Positions 23,779 to 30,873 of a stretch of DNA of 46,376 bases are shown in pieces. Positions within the stretch are counted from its first letter, which is position 1, and every line of letters starts with the position of its first letter. The notes beneath the pieces are model-generated. The model was not told the DNA's origin and made no database searches. It worked only from the letters and a program-made list of their open reading frames with translations. Source of the stretch: WJMD01 sp964596015 (GTDB lineage Bacteria > Joyebacterota > Joyebacteria > Joyebacterales > Joyebacteraceae); assembly GCA_964596015.1 (NCBI GenBank), contig CAZQSB010000016.1, forward strand, positions 1-46,376, read 5' to 3'. The position numbers and the translations under genes were made by a program.

Positions 23779-23794
23779 TGTTTCACGTGGAACA
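23779..23794. promoter_or_regulatory. parS-like ParB-binding palindrome
   Basis: TGTTTCACGTGGAACA fits the bacterial centromere consensus TGTTNCACGTGNAACA at all fixed positions; each half site is a known parS half. It is in the 44-base gap between portal and MuF-like genes. No parA or parB gene is visible in the window. Confidence 0.65.
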
Positions 23795-23807
23795 TTAGGA
23801 GAATACA

Positions 23808-24671
23808 TTGCCATATTTCGAAGACGTAGATGCATTAAAAATTGCTGAAAATCATATAAGAGAGATTCAGCAGATGGAAGAAGACAAAGCGAAAAAGCTT
23901 CTTCAAATGTACCGGCGTGTTCGCAGAGATCTTAGAGATAGGCTTGATGTAATGGCAGACGATGATAGAGGAAAGTTTACAGCTCAAAGGATGCGTGGAG
24001 TGCTGCTCCAGGTCGAGCTTGCCATTGCGACTATGGGAGATTCTTTAAAGCGAGGCATCGAGCCAGAAGCCTTGGAGATTGCAAAAAAGGCCAATGAGCA
24101 TTTGATAAAAGAAATTGAGAAATTTTCCCAGGAGTTTGAAGGAGCCATTTTACCTATTGATTTGGACGTGGTTTCTTTGGCACAGGATACGAACAATTTT
24201 CTAATCAATCGGTATCAGGTGAGCATTGATTCATATAGCGAGCAGGTCAGATCCGTTATAACTCAGCAGATAACCAGATCTGCCGTTGAGGAAGTGGGAT
24301 TAGCCGAACTTGTTAGAAGGATCTCGCGGTTTTTCATTGGAGAAGAGTGGAAGCTTCTCAGAATTGCTCGCACAGAGCTTCATAATGTGTATAATTTAAG
24401 TAAGTTAAATGGAATGAAAGAGACGAAAGAAAAATTTGTTCCTGATCTTAAAAAGGCTTTGATTCATCCAATGGACGCTAGGACGGCAGAAGACAGCAAG
24501 CAACTTGCTAATTTAGATCCTATTATGCCTGTGGGTAAGCCTTTTAAGTATTCATATAAGGGTAAAGAGCGGGTTTTTATGACGCCACCGGATCGTCCTA
24601 ACGACCGCGCCATAATGATTCCTTATAGAGACGAGTGGGACAGGGAGCAAGCGAAGGTTGTCGGCGGCTAG
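23808..24671 (+). CDS. MuF/SPP1 gp7-like head morphogenesis protein
   Basis: A 287-residue minor head protein, with TTG start and AGGAG 6 bases upstream. The N-terminal half is a long helical region (DKAKKLLQMYRRVRRDLRDR). The C-terminal half has the conserved MuF signature RIARTELHNVYNLSKLNG, then ALIHPMDARTAEDSKQ and FMTPPDRPNDRAIMIPYR. Such proteins sit inside the capsid near the portal and may be ejected with the DNA. The upstream gap holds the parS-like site. Confidence 0.85.
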   Translation: MPYFEDVDALKIAENHIREIQQMEEDKAKKLLQMYRRVRRDLRDRLDVMADDDRGKFTAQRMRGVLLQVELAIATMGDSLKRGIEPEALEIAKKANEHLIKEIEKFSQEFEGAILPIDLDVVSLAQDTNNFLINRYQVSIDSYSEQVRSVITQQITRSAVEEVGLAELVRRISRFFIGEEWKLLRIARTELHNVYNLSKLNGMKETKEKFVPDLKKALIHPMDARTAEDSKQLANLDPIMPVGKPFKYSYKGKERVFMTPPDRPNDRAIMIPYRDEWDREQAKVVGG

Positions 24672-24710
24672 ATGCCGTTTTTTATAACCAATAACGAGAA
24701 GGATGTTACT

Positions 24711-25484
24711 ATGCCAGAACCTACAACAACAGAGCCAGGTGCTCAGGGAACACAAGCTCCACAGACTGGAGCCAATACGACAGAAGATCCTAAAGGATCA
24801 AATGCCCCGCAGGCCGGAGCAACTACAGACACTAGGCCAGGAGCTAGTGCAGATGGCGCTACCCAGGGCGCACAGACGAACCAACAGGATGTTGATGAGT
24901 CGAACTGGGACGAGAAGACTAAGAGCTATATCAAGAAGTTAAGAGATGAGAATGCAGCAAGGCGCAAGAAGACTACTGATTTAGAAAATCAGGTCCAAAA
25001 TCTGCAAAAATCTTTTGACGGGGTGAAAAAGGCAATTGGTCTTGAAGATAATAGTGATTTAACTCCAGAGCAGCAAGTGGAAGTATTGACTGAACATTCA
25101 CAGGGGTTAGAGCTAAGCAATCAGTTACTTAGATCGGCCATAGGAAAAGGTATCAATAGCGAAGACGGCTTAGAATATTTTGAATTTCTAGTCGGAAAGC
25201 AATTGGAATCTTTGGGCGAGGGTGAAGAGCTTACCGATGAGATGTTAGACGGCATTTCAGCAAAGGTAAAAAGGCTTCATCCAGGCCAGCAAGCAGGCGG
25301 CGTAAGTACCAGTGTAGGTACTGAAACCGGCTCTACTACTCCGAAGCCAGGCCAGGCTGTAGGGGTTACTGTAGAACAGTTTGCAAAGATGACCGTATCC
25401 GAGAAATCTGAGCTTTACTCTAAATCTCCAGAACAATACAAGCAGCTACTGGACGAAGCAAAAACGAAAAGATTGTTGATTTAA
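24711..25484 (+). CDS. Scaffolding protein
   Basis: About 257 residues. The N-terminal 70 are low-complexity Thr/Gly/Ala/Gln. A coiled coil follows (YIKKLRDENAARRKKTTDLE, NQVQNLQKSF), then a helical C-terminus. That layout, directly before the major capsid gene, is typical of scaffolds that guide capsid assembly. ATG 24711 has AAGGA at 7 bases and is preferred to ATG 24672. Confidence 0.85.
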   Translation: MPEPTTTEPGAQGTQAPQTGANTTEDPKGSNAPQAGATTDTRPGASADGATQGAQTNQQDVDESNWDEKTKSYIKKLRDENAARRKKTTDLENQVQNLQKSFDGVKKAIGLEDNSDLTPEQQVEVLTEHSQGLELSNQLLRSAIGKGINSEDGLEYFEFLVGKQLESLGEGEELTDEMLDGISAKVKRLHPGQQAGGVSTSVGTETGSTTPKPGQAVGVTVEQFAKMTVSEKSELYSKSPEQYKQLLDEAKTKRLLI

Positions 25485-25496
25485 AGGAGATAGGAT

Positions 25497-26393
25497 ATGC
25501 CAGCAACATTATCAACAGATTGGAATTTTGAGCCTAAAGTATGGCAAGACCATATAAGTGCTTATTTTGACAGAAAATTAAGTTATGGTGCGTTTGCTCT
25601 CAGAGATGATACTCTTATGGCAAACCCAGGGGATACGGTAAATTTCCCATTTTTTAAAGCTATTGGTGACGCGGAAGAGCCAGCCGAAGACGAAGGCTTG
25701 ACCGTTGATAACCTTCAAGACGACAGTTTCTCAGCTACCGTTAAGGAAGTTGGAAAGGCTGTTGGAGCGAAGGATAAAGCTTTGAAAAAAAGTGCTGCTA
25801 CCAGAGAGAGAATTTTTGGTGAAGCACAATCTCAGATTGGCCGTGTAATGGCTGAGAAGGTTGATAAAGACCTTATCGCTGAGATCGGAACATCGGGAAA
25901 TTACACAGACGGTTTTACAGCCACAGCGGCTGATGACCAGTTAACCGTGCAAAATCTTAACACAGCAAGAATAACTGCTTTTGGTGATCGACACGATGAA
26001 GCACAAGTTATCTTCATGCATTCATTGCATCTTTTAACCTTGTTAAATGATTCAACGGCAGGCTTTTTGAAAGCGGATGCTAACGATCCTATGTACAATG
26101 TACCAGGATTCAAAGGCAGACTTTTCGGAATGGCCGTGGTTACTGTTGACACATTGCCACAGGGTGCGGATACAGACGGCAAGAAGGCTTATTATTCTTT
26201 TATCTGTAAGCCAAACGCTTATGGAATCATCACAAAAGCTGACCTTAACCCCGAGCAGGATAGAGATATCCTCATGCGCGAATGGGTATGGACAGCCACA
26301 ATGTGGTACGGTGTAAAAGCTTTTCATGCTAAGATCAATGCAGAAGACAAGAAAATTTGTCGTGGTCTTTTCACAACATTAGTAAGTGCGTAA
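25497..26393 (+). CDS. Major capsid protein
   Basis: A 298-residue HK97-fold coat protein of the N4 gp56-like kind. It has a short N-arm (STDWNFEPKVWQDHISAYF), E-loop region (NPGDTVNFPFFKAIGDAEEP), long spine helix (RERIFGEAQSQIGRVMAEKV) and the conserved DEAQVIFMHSLHLLTL followed by VPGFKGRLFGMAVV. AAAGGAG lies upstream. It follows the scaffold gene. Confidence 0.88.
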   Translation: MPATLSTDWNFEPKVWQDHISAYFDRKLSYGAFALRDDTLMANPGDTVNFPFFKAIGDAEEPAEDEGLTVDNLQDDSFSATVKEVGKAVGAKDKALKKSAATRERIFGEAQSQIGRVMAEKVDKDLIAEIGTSGNYTDGFTATAADDQLTVQNLNTARITAFGDRHDEAQVIFMHSLHLLTLLNDSTAGFLKADANDPMYNVPGFKGRLFGMAVVTVDTLPQGADTDGKKAYYSFICKPNAYGIITKADLNPEQDRDILMREWVWTATMWYGVKAFHAKINAEDKKICRGLFTTLVSA

Positions 26394-26405
26394 GGGAGGT
26401 TTATA

Positions 26406-26795
26406 ATGTCTTTAAGTAATGAAAATAACCCTTCTGTTGCAGTCATTCACTTGGGTTCACCTAGCGCCGACGCAGTGCTTCCTGGTGTTGTATGTCCTGC
26501 AAACATGAAGATAAAAAGTGTTTACTTGGTAAACGGTGACGACATTGCCGCAAGCGATTCTGATTTTGTTCAGCTATCTCTTAAAAACGGCAGTGACGTT
26601 GTAGCTGAGCTTGATTCAAGAGCTGCCCATGAGAATGGCATTTCTGCTGATACGGCAGAAGCGTTAAATCTGGTAGCTGCTCAGGCTGGGCCAGAAGCAG
26701 GTGATTTGCTTATGGTAAATTACGATGAAACTGATTCAGGTACGGCTGTTGCTTTGACAGATGCTAAGCTTTGCATCTGCTGGCACGCTAAATAA
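26406..26795 (+). CDS. Head decoration or capsid accessory protein
   Basis: A 129-residue, beta-rich, acidic protein (VLPGVVCPANMKIKSVYLVN, DFVQLSLKNGSDVVAEL, GDLLMVNYDETDSGTAVALT). It lies straight after the capsid gene with a strong AGGGAGG ribosome site, where decoration proteins usually are. Family not recognised with certainty. Confidence 0.65.
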   Translation: MSLSNENNPSVAVIHLGSPSADAVLPGVVCPANMKIKSVYLVNGDDIAASDSDFVQLSLKNGSDVVAELDSRAAHENGISADTAEALNLVAAQAGPEAGDLLMVNYDETDSGTAVALTDAKLCICWHAK

Positions 26796-26816
26796 GCAGT
26801 ATTTGAGCCAGAGGCA

Positions 26817-26838
26817 GGGGAGCCTTTAGGGGCTTCCC
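26817..26838 (+). other. Hairpin after the decoration gene
   Basis: GGGGAGCC (26817-26824) pairs with GGCTTCCC (26831-26838) with one G-T pair and a 6-base loop. No T run follows, so it may be an mRNA processing or stability element that separates expression of abundant head proteins from the genes downstream. Confidence 0.45.
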
Positions 26839-26861
26839 TAATTCATTGAAAGGAGCAAGTA

Positions 26862-27029
26862 ATGGGAATGGTGTTTGCAAAAAGAAGGCAAAAGCGCAAT
26901 GAGAAGCAAAAGAAAAAAAGAGCTGAGCACAATAAGGAGCTTAAGAGCAAGGCTGAAGCTAAGAAAATTACGGACCGGCAGGTAAAAAAGCAGCAGTCTT
27001 TGAGAAAGCCTCCTATAAAAAAGGATTAG
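26862..27029 (+). CDS. Very basic small protein, 55 residues
   Basis: The product begins MGMVFAKRRQKRNEKQKKKR and is over a third Lys/Arg, with no hydrophobic core. AAAGGAG lies 7 bases before the ATG and the next gene starts 3 bases after the stop. It may bind DNA inside the capsid or interact with RNA. Its size and composition allow nothing more specific. Confidence 0.6.
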   Translation: MGMVFAKRRQKRNEKQKKKRAEHNKELKSKAEAKKITDRQVKKQQSLRKPPIKKD

Positions 27030-27032
27030 GCC

Positions 27033-27389
27033 ATGGCTTTTACTGATACAGAGAAAAACAATATTATCTATTATCTTGGCTGGCCAGCTAAAACGTTGGT
27101 GGAAAGCTCTACGCATTATCAGCATGTTGTAAATGACAGGATGATAAATTTAAGTGATGCTGCCGAGACGAAAACAAGAAGCCTTCTTGGAGAGCTTAAG
27201 AAAATTGATGAGAAGATGGAAGAGGCACGTTGCAGGCTTTCAGCTACCAAGGTAGGTGATATTACTACGAATAAAGACGAGCTTAGAATGCTAAAGACTG
27301 AGCGAAACAGGGTTATCAGAGAGCTTTCCAGGCTTTTGGATATTCCTACGGTTAAAACCGGAGCTTACATGGCAGACGTGGTGGTATGA
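27033..27389 (+). CDS. Head-tail connector region protein
   Basis: A 118-residue, mainly helical protein. It begins MAFTDTEKNNIIYYLGWPAK and has a long helical pair (ELKKIDEKMEEARCRL, then KVGDITTNKDELRMLKTERN). I have seen this pattern in phage proteins between capsid and tail genes. A head completion or adaptor role is inferred from gene order. It overlaps the next gene by 4 bases. Confidence 0.6.
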   Translation: MAFTDTEKNNIIYYLGWPAKTLVESSTHYQHVVNDRMINLSDAAETKTRSLLGELKKIDEKMEEARCRLSATKVGDITTNKDELRMLKTERNRVIRELSRLLDIPTVKTGAYMADVVV

Positions 27390-27811
27390 GCTGTAATTTT
27401 AAAAAATCATTTCTACCGTGCCTTGATTCAATTCTGGGAATCCGTGAACAGATTGGAGCTGAGAAGGCCGATGTTTATCTGGTAACAAGGGTGTGGTCGG
27501 GCCGTGTACCAGGAGATGGTTTTCACACAGACACAGAAGAGATGATACGGCCAAAGCCAATGATTGTTGATCTGTCTCATGATATTAGGCTTCAAGAAGC
27601 TGGTGTTGTGAAGCAGGGTGATCTTTTCATAAGGCAGATTTCCAAGGCACGTTATCCGAAAGAGGAAGATATCAACTGTCAGACGACAGCTAAAAATATA
27701 GAGAAATTTTACAAGGTAGGTGATCACTATTACACGTTAATTCAAGTGGTAGAGCGTCATCTTACATGGGACGTACAGATACGCAAGCATGTCTCTCGGA
27801 GGGATTACTAA
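27386..27811 (+). CDS. Head-closure/connector protein (gene A of a duplicated block)
   Basis: A 141-residue protein with SILGIREQIGAEKADVYLVT at the start, then GDGFHTDTEEMIRPKP, VDLSHDIRLQEAGVVKQGDL, FYKVGDHYYTLIQV and LTWDVQIRKHV. The beta-rich pattern and place suggest a head-closure or stopper protein. The part from 27499 on is repeated almost exactly at 28361-28673. The next gene overlaps by one base (TAATG). Confidence 0.65.
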   Translation: MSCNFKKSFLPCLDSILGIREQIGAEKADVYLVTRVWSGRVPGDGFHTDTEEMIRPKPMIVDLSHDIRLQEAGVVKQGDLFIRQISKARYPKEEDINCQTTAKNIEKFYKVGDHYYTLIQVVERHLTWDVQIRKHVSRRDY

Positions 27812-27875
27812 TGGCAGACGGATATAAAGGGAAAAAGAAGGTTATATTTCGGCGGATAAAGGGGAAGGTTGTCCC
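27499..27875 (+). repeat. Direct repeat, copy 1 of connector-gene block
   Basis: This segment recurs at 28361-28737 (offset 862). Identity is very high over the connector-gene part, then falls over the first 20 or so codons of the following gene. The left edge is the shared string GGGCCGTGTA. Confidence 0.85.
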
Positions 27876-28320
27876 GATTTACCAAGGTAAATATGCAGGT
27901 CTTAAAGCAAAAAGAGCCAAGATAAATAAGCAGGTACAAGCCAAACAGAAAAAAGTACAGAGCTTTGCAAACATAGGGGCGGCGGGGCTTGGTACTTGGT
28001 TTGGTGCAGGCTTATATCGCTCCGGTGTTCAGGTGAGAGGCAGGACTGCTGTAACAAAGGCGATGCAGTTAGCACAGGCGGGGCATAAAACAGGGGCACA
28101 GAAGATTATGCGTGAAGTTGCAACTCCGTTGTATCGAGCAAGTAAGGCAATAGGTAAAGTAGGTTCTATTGGCTTGGCGCTTGCTACTGTAGGTTTTGCA
28201 GGGGCTATTATTTCTGGTAGAGGATCTCAGTCTATGTATGGCAAAAAGGGAGCCATTACCAGGAAGTTAAATAGAGCGAAAAAAGAAGCATTAGAGAAAA
28301 GAGCAGGACTTAGAAAATGA
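27811..28320 (+). CDS. Lysine-rich protein with two glycine-rich hydrophobic segments (gene B1)
   Basis: A 169-residue basic protein, start at 27811 with GGAGG 8 bases upstream. The N-terminus VIFRRIKGKVVPIYQGK is a tag shared with the proteins at 28673 and 29257. Hydrophobic glycine-rich stretches are near residues 52-69 (FANIGAAGLGTWFGAGLY) and 113-134 (KVGSIGLALATVGFAGAII). It may be membrane-active or ejected from the virion. No known family. Confidence 0.6.
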   Translation: MADGYKGKKKVIFRRIKGKVVPIYQGKYAGLKAKRAKINKQVQAKQKKVQSFANIGAAGLGTWFGAGLYRSGVQVRGRTAVTKAMQLAQAGHKTGAQKIMREVATPLYRASKAIGKVGSIGLALATVGFAGAIISGRGSQSMYGKKGAITRKLNRAKKEALEKRAGLRK

Positions 28321-28369
28321 CTACCCGAAAGAAGAAAAACGTCAAATTCATAACCTACAAGGGCCGTGT
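28317..28369 (+). repeat. Direct repeat of gene C start, copy 1
   Basis: These 53 bases match 29257-29309 with a single C/T difference (offset 940). The right edge is the string GGGCCGTGT that also begins the larger repeat. Confidence 0.9.
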
Positions 28370-28673
28370 ACCAGGAGATGGGTTTCATACAGATACAGAA
28401 GAGATGATACGGCCAAAGCCTATGATTGTTGATCTGTCTCATGATATCAGGCTTCAAGAAGCTGGTGTTGTGAAACAGGGCGATCTTTTCATAAGGCAGA
28501 TTTCCAAGGCACGTTATCCACATGAAGAAGATATTAACTGTCAGACGATAGCTAAAAATATAGAGAAATTTTACAAGGTAGGCGATCACCATTACACGTT
28601 AATTCAAGTGGTAGAGCGTCATCTTACATGGGACGTACAGATTCGCAAGCATGTCTCTAGGAGGGATTACTAA
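28317..28673 (+). CDS. Chimeric duplicate of the connector gene (A')
   Basis: A 118-residue fusion. The first 17 residues (MTTRKKKNVKFITYKGR) are the start of gene C at 29257. From VPGDGFHTDTEEMIRPKP on it is a near copy of gene A (27386-27811) with a handful of changes (for example KEE to HEE). It lacks the first 38 residues of A. The frame is intact and overlaps the genes on both sides, so it is expressed in principle. Whether it works or is a recombination by-product cannot be told. Confidence 0.75.
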   Translation: MTTRKKKNVKFITYKGRVPGDGFHTDTEEMIRPKPMIVDLSHDIRLQEAGVVKQGDLFIRQISKARYPHEEDINCQTIAKNIEKFYKVGDHHYTLIQVVERHLTWDVQIRKHVSRRDY

Positions 28674-28737
28674 TGGCGGACGGATACAAAGGAAAGAAGA
28701 AAGTTATATTTCGTAGGGTAAAAGGCCGGATAGTGCC
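28361..28737 (+). repeat. Direct repeat, copy 2 of connector-gene block
   Basis: Second copy of 27499-27875. It covers nearly all of gene A' and the first 20 or so codons of gene B2. Confidence 0.85.
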
Positions 28738-29260
28738 CATGAAGGTTAGTGATAAGTTTAAAAAGGAATTTAACAAGCTTCCTTTAGAAGGCAAGCAAGA
28801 TTATAAATATATGGAAGAGTTTTCAAAAAAGCACAGAAAGGCAGAGCCTTTGTTTACTATGAAAACTGGTGCTATTGCGGGGGCTGCGCTAGGTGGAACA
28901 ATGGGCGTGTTATCATCTGGTGATAAAGCTTTTTCTGCTGTAGGAGCTTCATTAAAGCATAGAAAATATTTAAAAGAAACGGTGAGACAAGCTTCCGGTA
29001 CATATAGACCAATTAAACATGGAAGTACTCTTTCTAAAATAGCTTTTAAAACCTATAGAGGGGGCGCAGGGCTAAAGGCGCTAAAGACTATGGGTAAATG
29101 GGGAGCTGTTTTTGGTGGCTTATATAGTTTAGCTGGAGCTGGTTTAGGGGCTTCTGAAGTAGCTATGTCTAAGACCAGAAGAAAAGTTTCTAAGAACTGG
29201 CAAGGCAAGACCAGAGAAAAAAGACTTAAGACTATTAAAGGCTGGTGGGGCATTAAATGA
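28673..29260 (+). CDS. Lysine-rich protein with two glycine-rich hydrophobic segments (gene B2)
   Basis: A 195-residue basic protein. Its first 23 residues (MADGYKGKKKVIFRRVKGRI, then VPM) are nearly those of B1. The rest is different in sequence but keeps the same layout: glycine-rich hydrophobic segments near residues 65-82 (TGAIAGAALGGTMGVLSSG) and 142-165 (WGAVFGGLYSLAGAGLGAS). The C-terminus is basic. Membrane insertion or DNA ejection are possible roles; no known family. Confidence 0.6.
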   Translation: MADGYKGKKKVIFRRVKGRIVPMKVSDKFKKEFNKLPLEGKQDYKYMEEFSKKHRKAEPLFTMKTGAIAGAALGGTMGVLSSGDKAFSAVGASLKHRKYLKETVRQASGTYRPIKHGSTLSKIAFKTYRGGAGLKALKTMGKWGAVFGGLYSLAGAGLGASEVAMSKTRRKVSKNWQGKTREKRLKTIKGWWGIK

Positions 29261-29309
29261 CTACCCGAAAGAAGAAAAACGTCAAATTCATAACCTATAA
29301 GGGCCGTGT
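29257..29309 (+). repeat. Direct repeat of gene C start, copy 2
   Basis: Partner of 28317-28369. This copy continues into the full-length gene C, so it is likely the original. Confidence 0.9.
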
Positions 29310-29790
29310 TATCCCTGTAAAAAAGGGGAAAACTCTACCAGGGCGTATACAAAAAACGTCTACAGAGCTTAAAAAACAGGCCAAAGAGAAGGGTTATAGG
29401 AGCACGGCTACTTTCGCTACCGTAGGAGCTGGTCTTGGTTTAGTTGGTGTGGGATCTTATTTGGACGAGATTTCTAAGGTTACTGGATCTATTTCTAAAA
29501 GAGCAGAGAATGTATTTTCTAAAAACTACAAAAAGCCTCGGGTAAGCTCTTTGGAAAGACTTAAAGCAACTCAGGCCGGTATGAATGATACGGAGCTTAG
29601 AAAATTTTTGTTGAGAAAAGGCATTAAAACCCAGTGGTATCCAAGAGGGCTTCGGGGAAAAAGGTTTATTGGAAAAGTAAGCAAGGCTGCTGCTAAAGCA
29701 TCAAAGTATGGTGGCCGAACTACCAAGATAGGACTTGGTATTGCTGTAGTTGGGGTTGCTGCCGAGGGTGTTCTAAGGGCTTTTGATTAG
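29257..29790 (+). CDS. Lysine-rich protein with two glycine-rich hydrophobic segments (gene C)
   Basis: A 177-residue basic protein. The N-terminus KFITYKGRVIPVKKGK carries the same KGRVIP tag as B1 and B2. Hydrophobic segments lie near residues 51-69 (ATFATVGAGLGLVGVGSYL) and 157-174 (KIGLGIAVVGVAAEGVL). It overlaps B2 by 4 bases. Its first 17 codons were also used to build gene A'. Function unknown. Confidence 0.6.
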   Translation: MTTRKKKNVKFITYKGRVIPVKKGKTLPGRIQKTSTELKKQAKEKGYRSTATFATVGAGLGLVGVGSYLDEISKVTGSISKRAENVFSKNYKKPRVSSLERLKATQAGMNDTELRKFLLRKGIKTQWYPRGLRGKRFIGKVSKAAAKASKYGGRTTKIGLGIAVVGVAAEGVLRAFD

Positions 29791-29808
29791 AGGTATCCGA
29801 GAGGGAAC

Positions 29809-30270
29809 ATGCCAACAAAACAGGTAAAATTAAAGGATTTCGCAGTAGAAATAGAAAATTTTACTGAAACCAGGTTAGACGACTACAAGAAGGCAACGAT
29901 GCTGGGACTTATAAAAAGTATCCCTGATCTTGTAAGAAAATCTCCTGTTGATACGGGGCTTTATGCTGCAAGCTGGGACTTTACCGAGCTGGAGCGATCG
30001 GTGATTTTAGGAAACTATGCTCCACATGCTCCGATAATAGAAAAAGGTACTCGTCCGTATACGCCACCTTTAAAGCCTCTTTTGGCGTGGGCAAAACGTG
30101 TTCTAAGAGATCCTTCGCAGCCACCAGATTATTCCTCCAAGGTATGGGGACTTGCTGTTGGTACGCAAAAGAAGATTGCCAAGTATGGAATTGCTCCAAG
30201 ACATGTGCTTGAGCGGGCATTACCTGATATCATAGAGAATGTAAGAATGGAGTTTGAGAAAATTGGCTAA
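29809..30270 (+). CDS. HK97 gp10-like tail completion protein
   Basis: A 153-residue protein of the gp10 type found at the head-tail joint. The signature is VRKSPVDTGLYAASWDF followed by GNYAPHAPIIEKGTRPYTPP and the late PRHVLERALPDI. In related phages this group acts in tail completion. It overlaps the next gene. Confidence 0.85.
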   Translation: MPTKQVKLKDFAVEIENFTETRLDDYKKATMLGLIKSIPDLVRKSPVDTGLYAASWDFTELERSVILGNYAPHAPIIEKGTRPYTPPLKPLLAWAKRVLRDPSQPPDYSSKVWGLAVGTQKKIAKYGIAPRHVLERALPDIIENVRMEFEKIG

Positions 30271-30826
30271 TCCCGAATCTGTAACCAAGGAAATTCTAAT
30301 TGCTTTAAGGGAGCATTTTGATAAGTATATCCCTAAGCTTAGAACCATTTTATTAGAGTTTCCAGAATCTAATCAAAGGCTTAGGCTTCCAGCTCTAAGC
30401 ATCGGGATCAGTAACGTAGGCCACGAGCCTCTTTTCCCGTATCCTTTTGAAACTGGCTCTGTTCAAGATCATCAATCCGAGATAAAATATGTAGTAGGTC
30501 AATACAATTGGACATTGCAGTTAGATTTATGGGCAAAGACAAAAGAAGAGCTGCATGATCTTTACGAAGACTTTTACCAGGGATTCAATAATAATGTGCG
30601 CTTGCCAGGATTATCGTTAGAATTACGTGATTATTATGGCATAATGTGTAATTATTATATTGTTGGTTTTTCTTTCGCAAATGATGAGATAGGAAGCCAA
30701 ACAAAAGAATGGCGAGCTACGGTTGACTTGGAAGCTAACTGTAAAGCCATTTTAAGAAAATCAGAATACATAATAACTGATACGCCAGAACTAACTTTTA
30801 CTACTCCAAGGGAAATTACGGAGTAA
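30263..30826 (+). CDS. Tail terminator-like protein
   Basis: About 187 residues, starting at a TTG (30263, with GGAG 10 bases upstream; TTG 30254 is the alternative). Features are helix EILIALREHFDKYIPKLRTI, then PALSIGISNVGHEPLFPYPF and a beta core with LQLDLWAKTKEELHDLYEDF. This is the pattern and place of tail terminator proteins that cap the tail tube before head joining. The C-terminal ITDTPELTFTTP is extra. Confidence 0.65.
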   Translation: MANPESVTKEILIALREHFDKYIPKLRTILLEFPESNQRLRLPALSIGISNVGHEPLFPYPFETGSVQDHQSEIKYVVGQYNWTLQLDLWAKTKEELHDLYEDFYQGFNNNVRLPGLSLELRDYYGIMCNYYIVGFSFANDEIGSQTKEWRATVDLEANCKAILRKSEYIITDTPELTFTTPREITE

Positions 30827-30873
30827 AAACATCGGTCTCCAAGGAGAGATCAAGGAAGACTAAGGAGATAACA

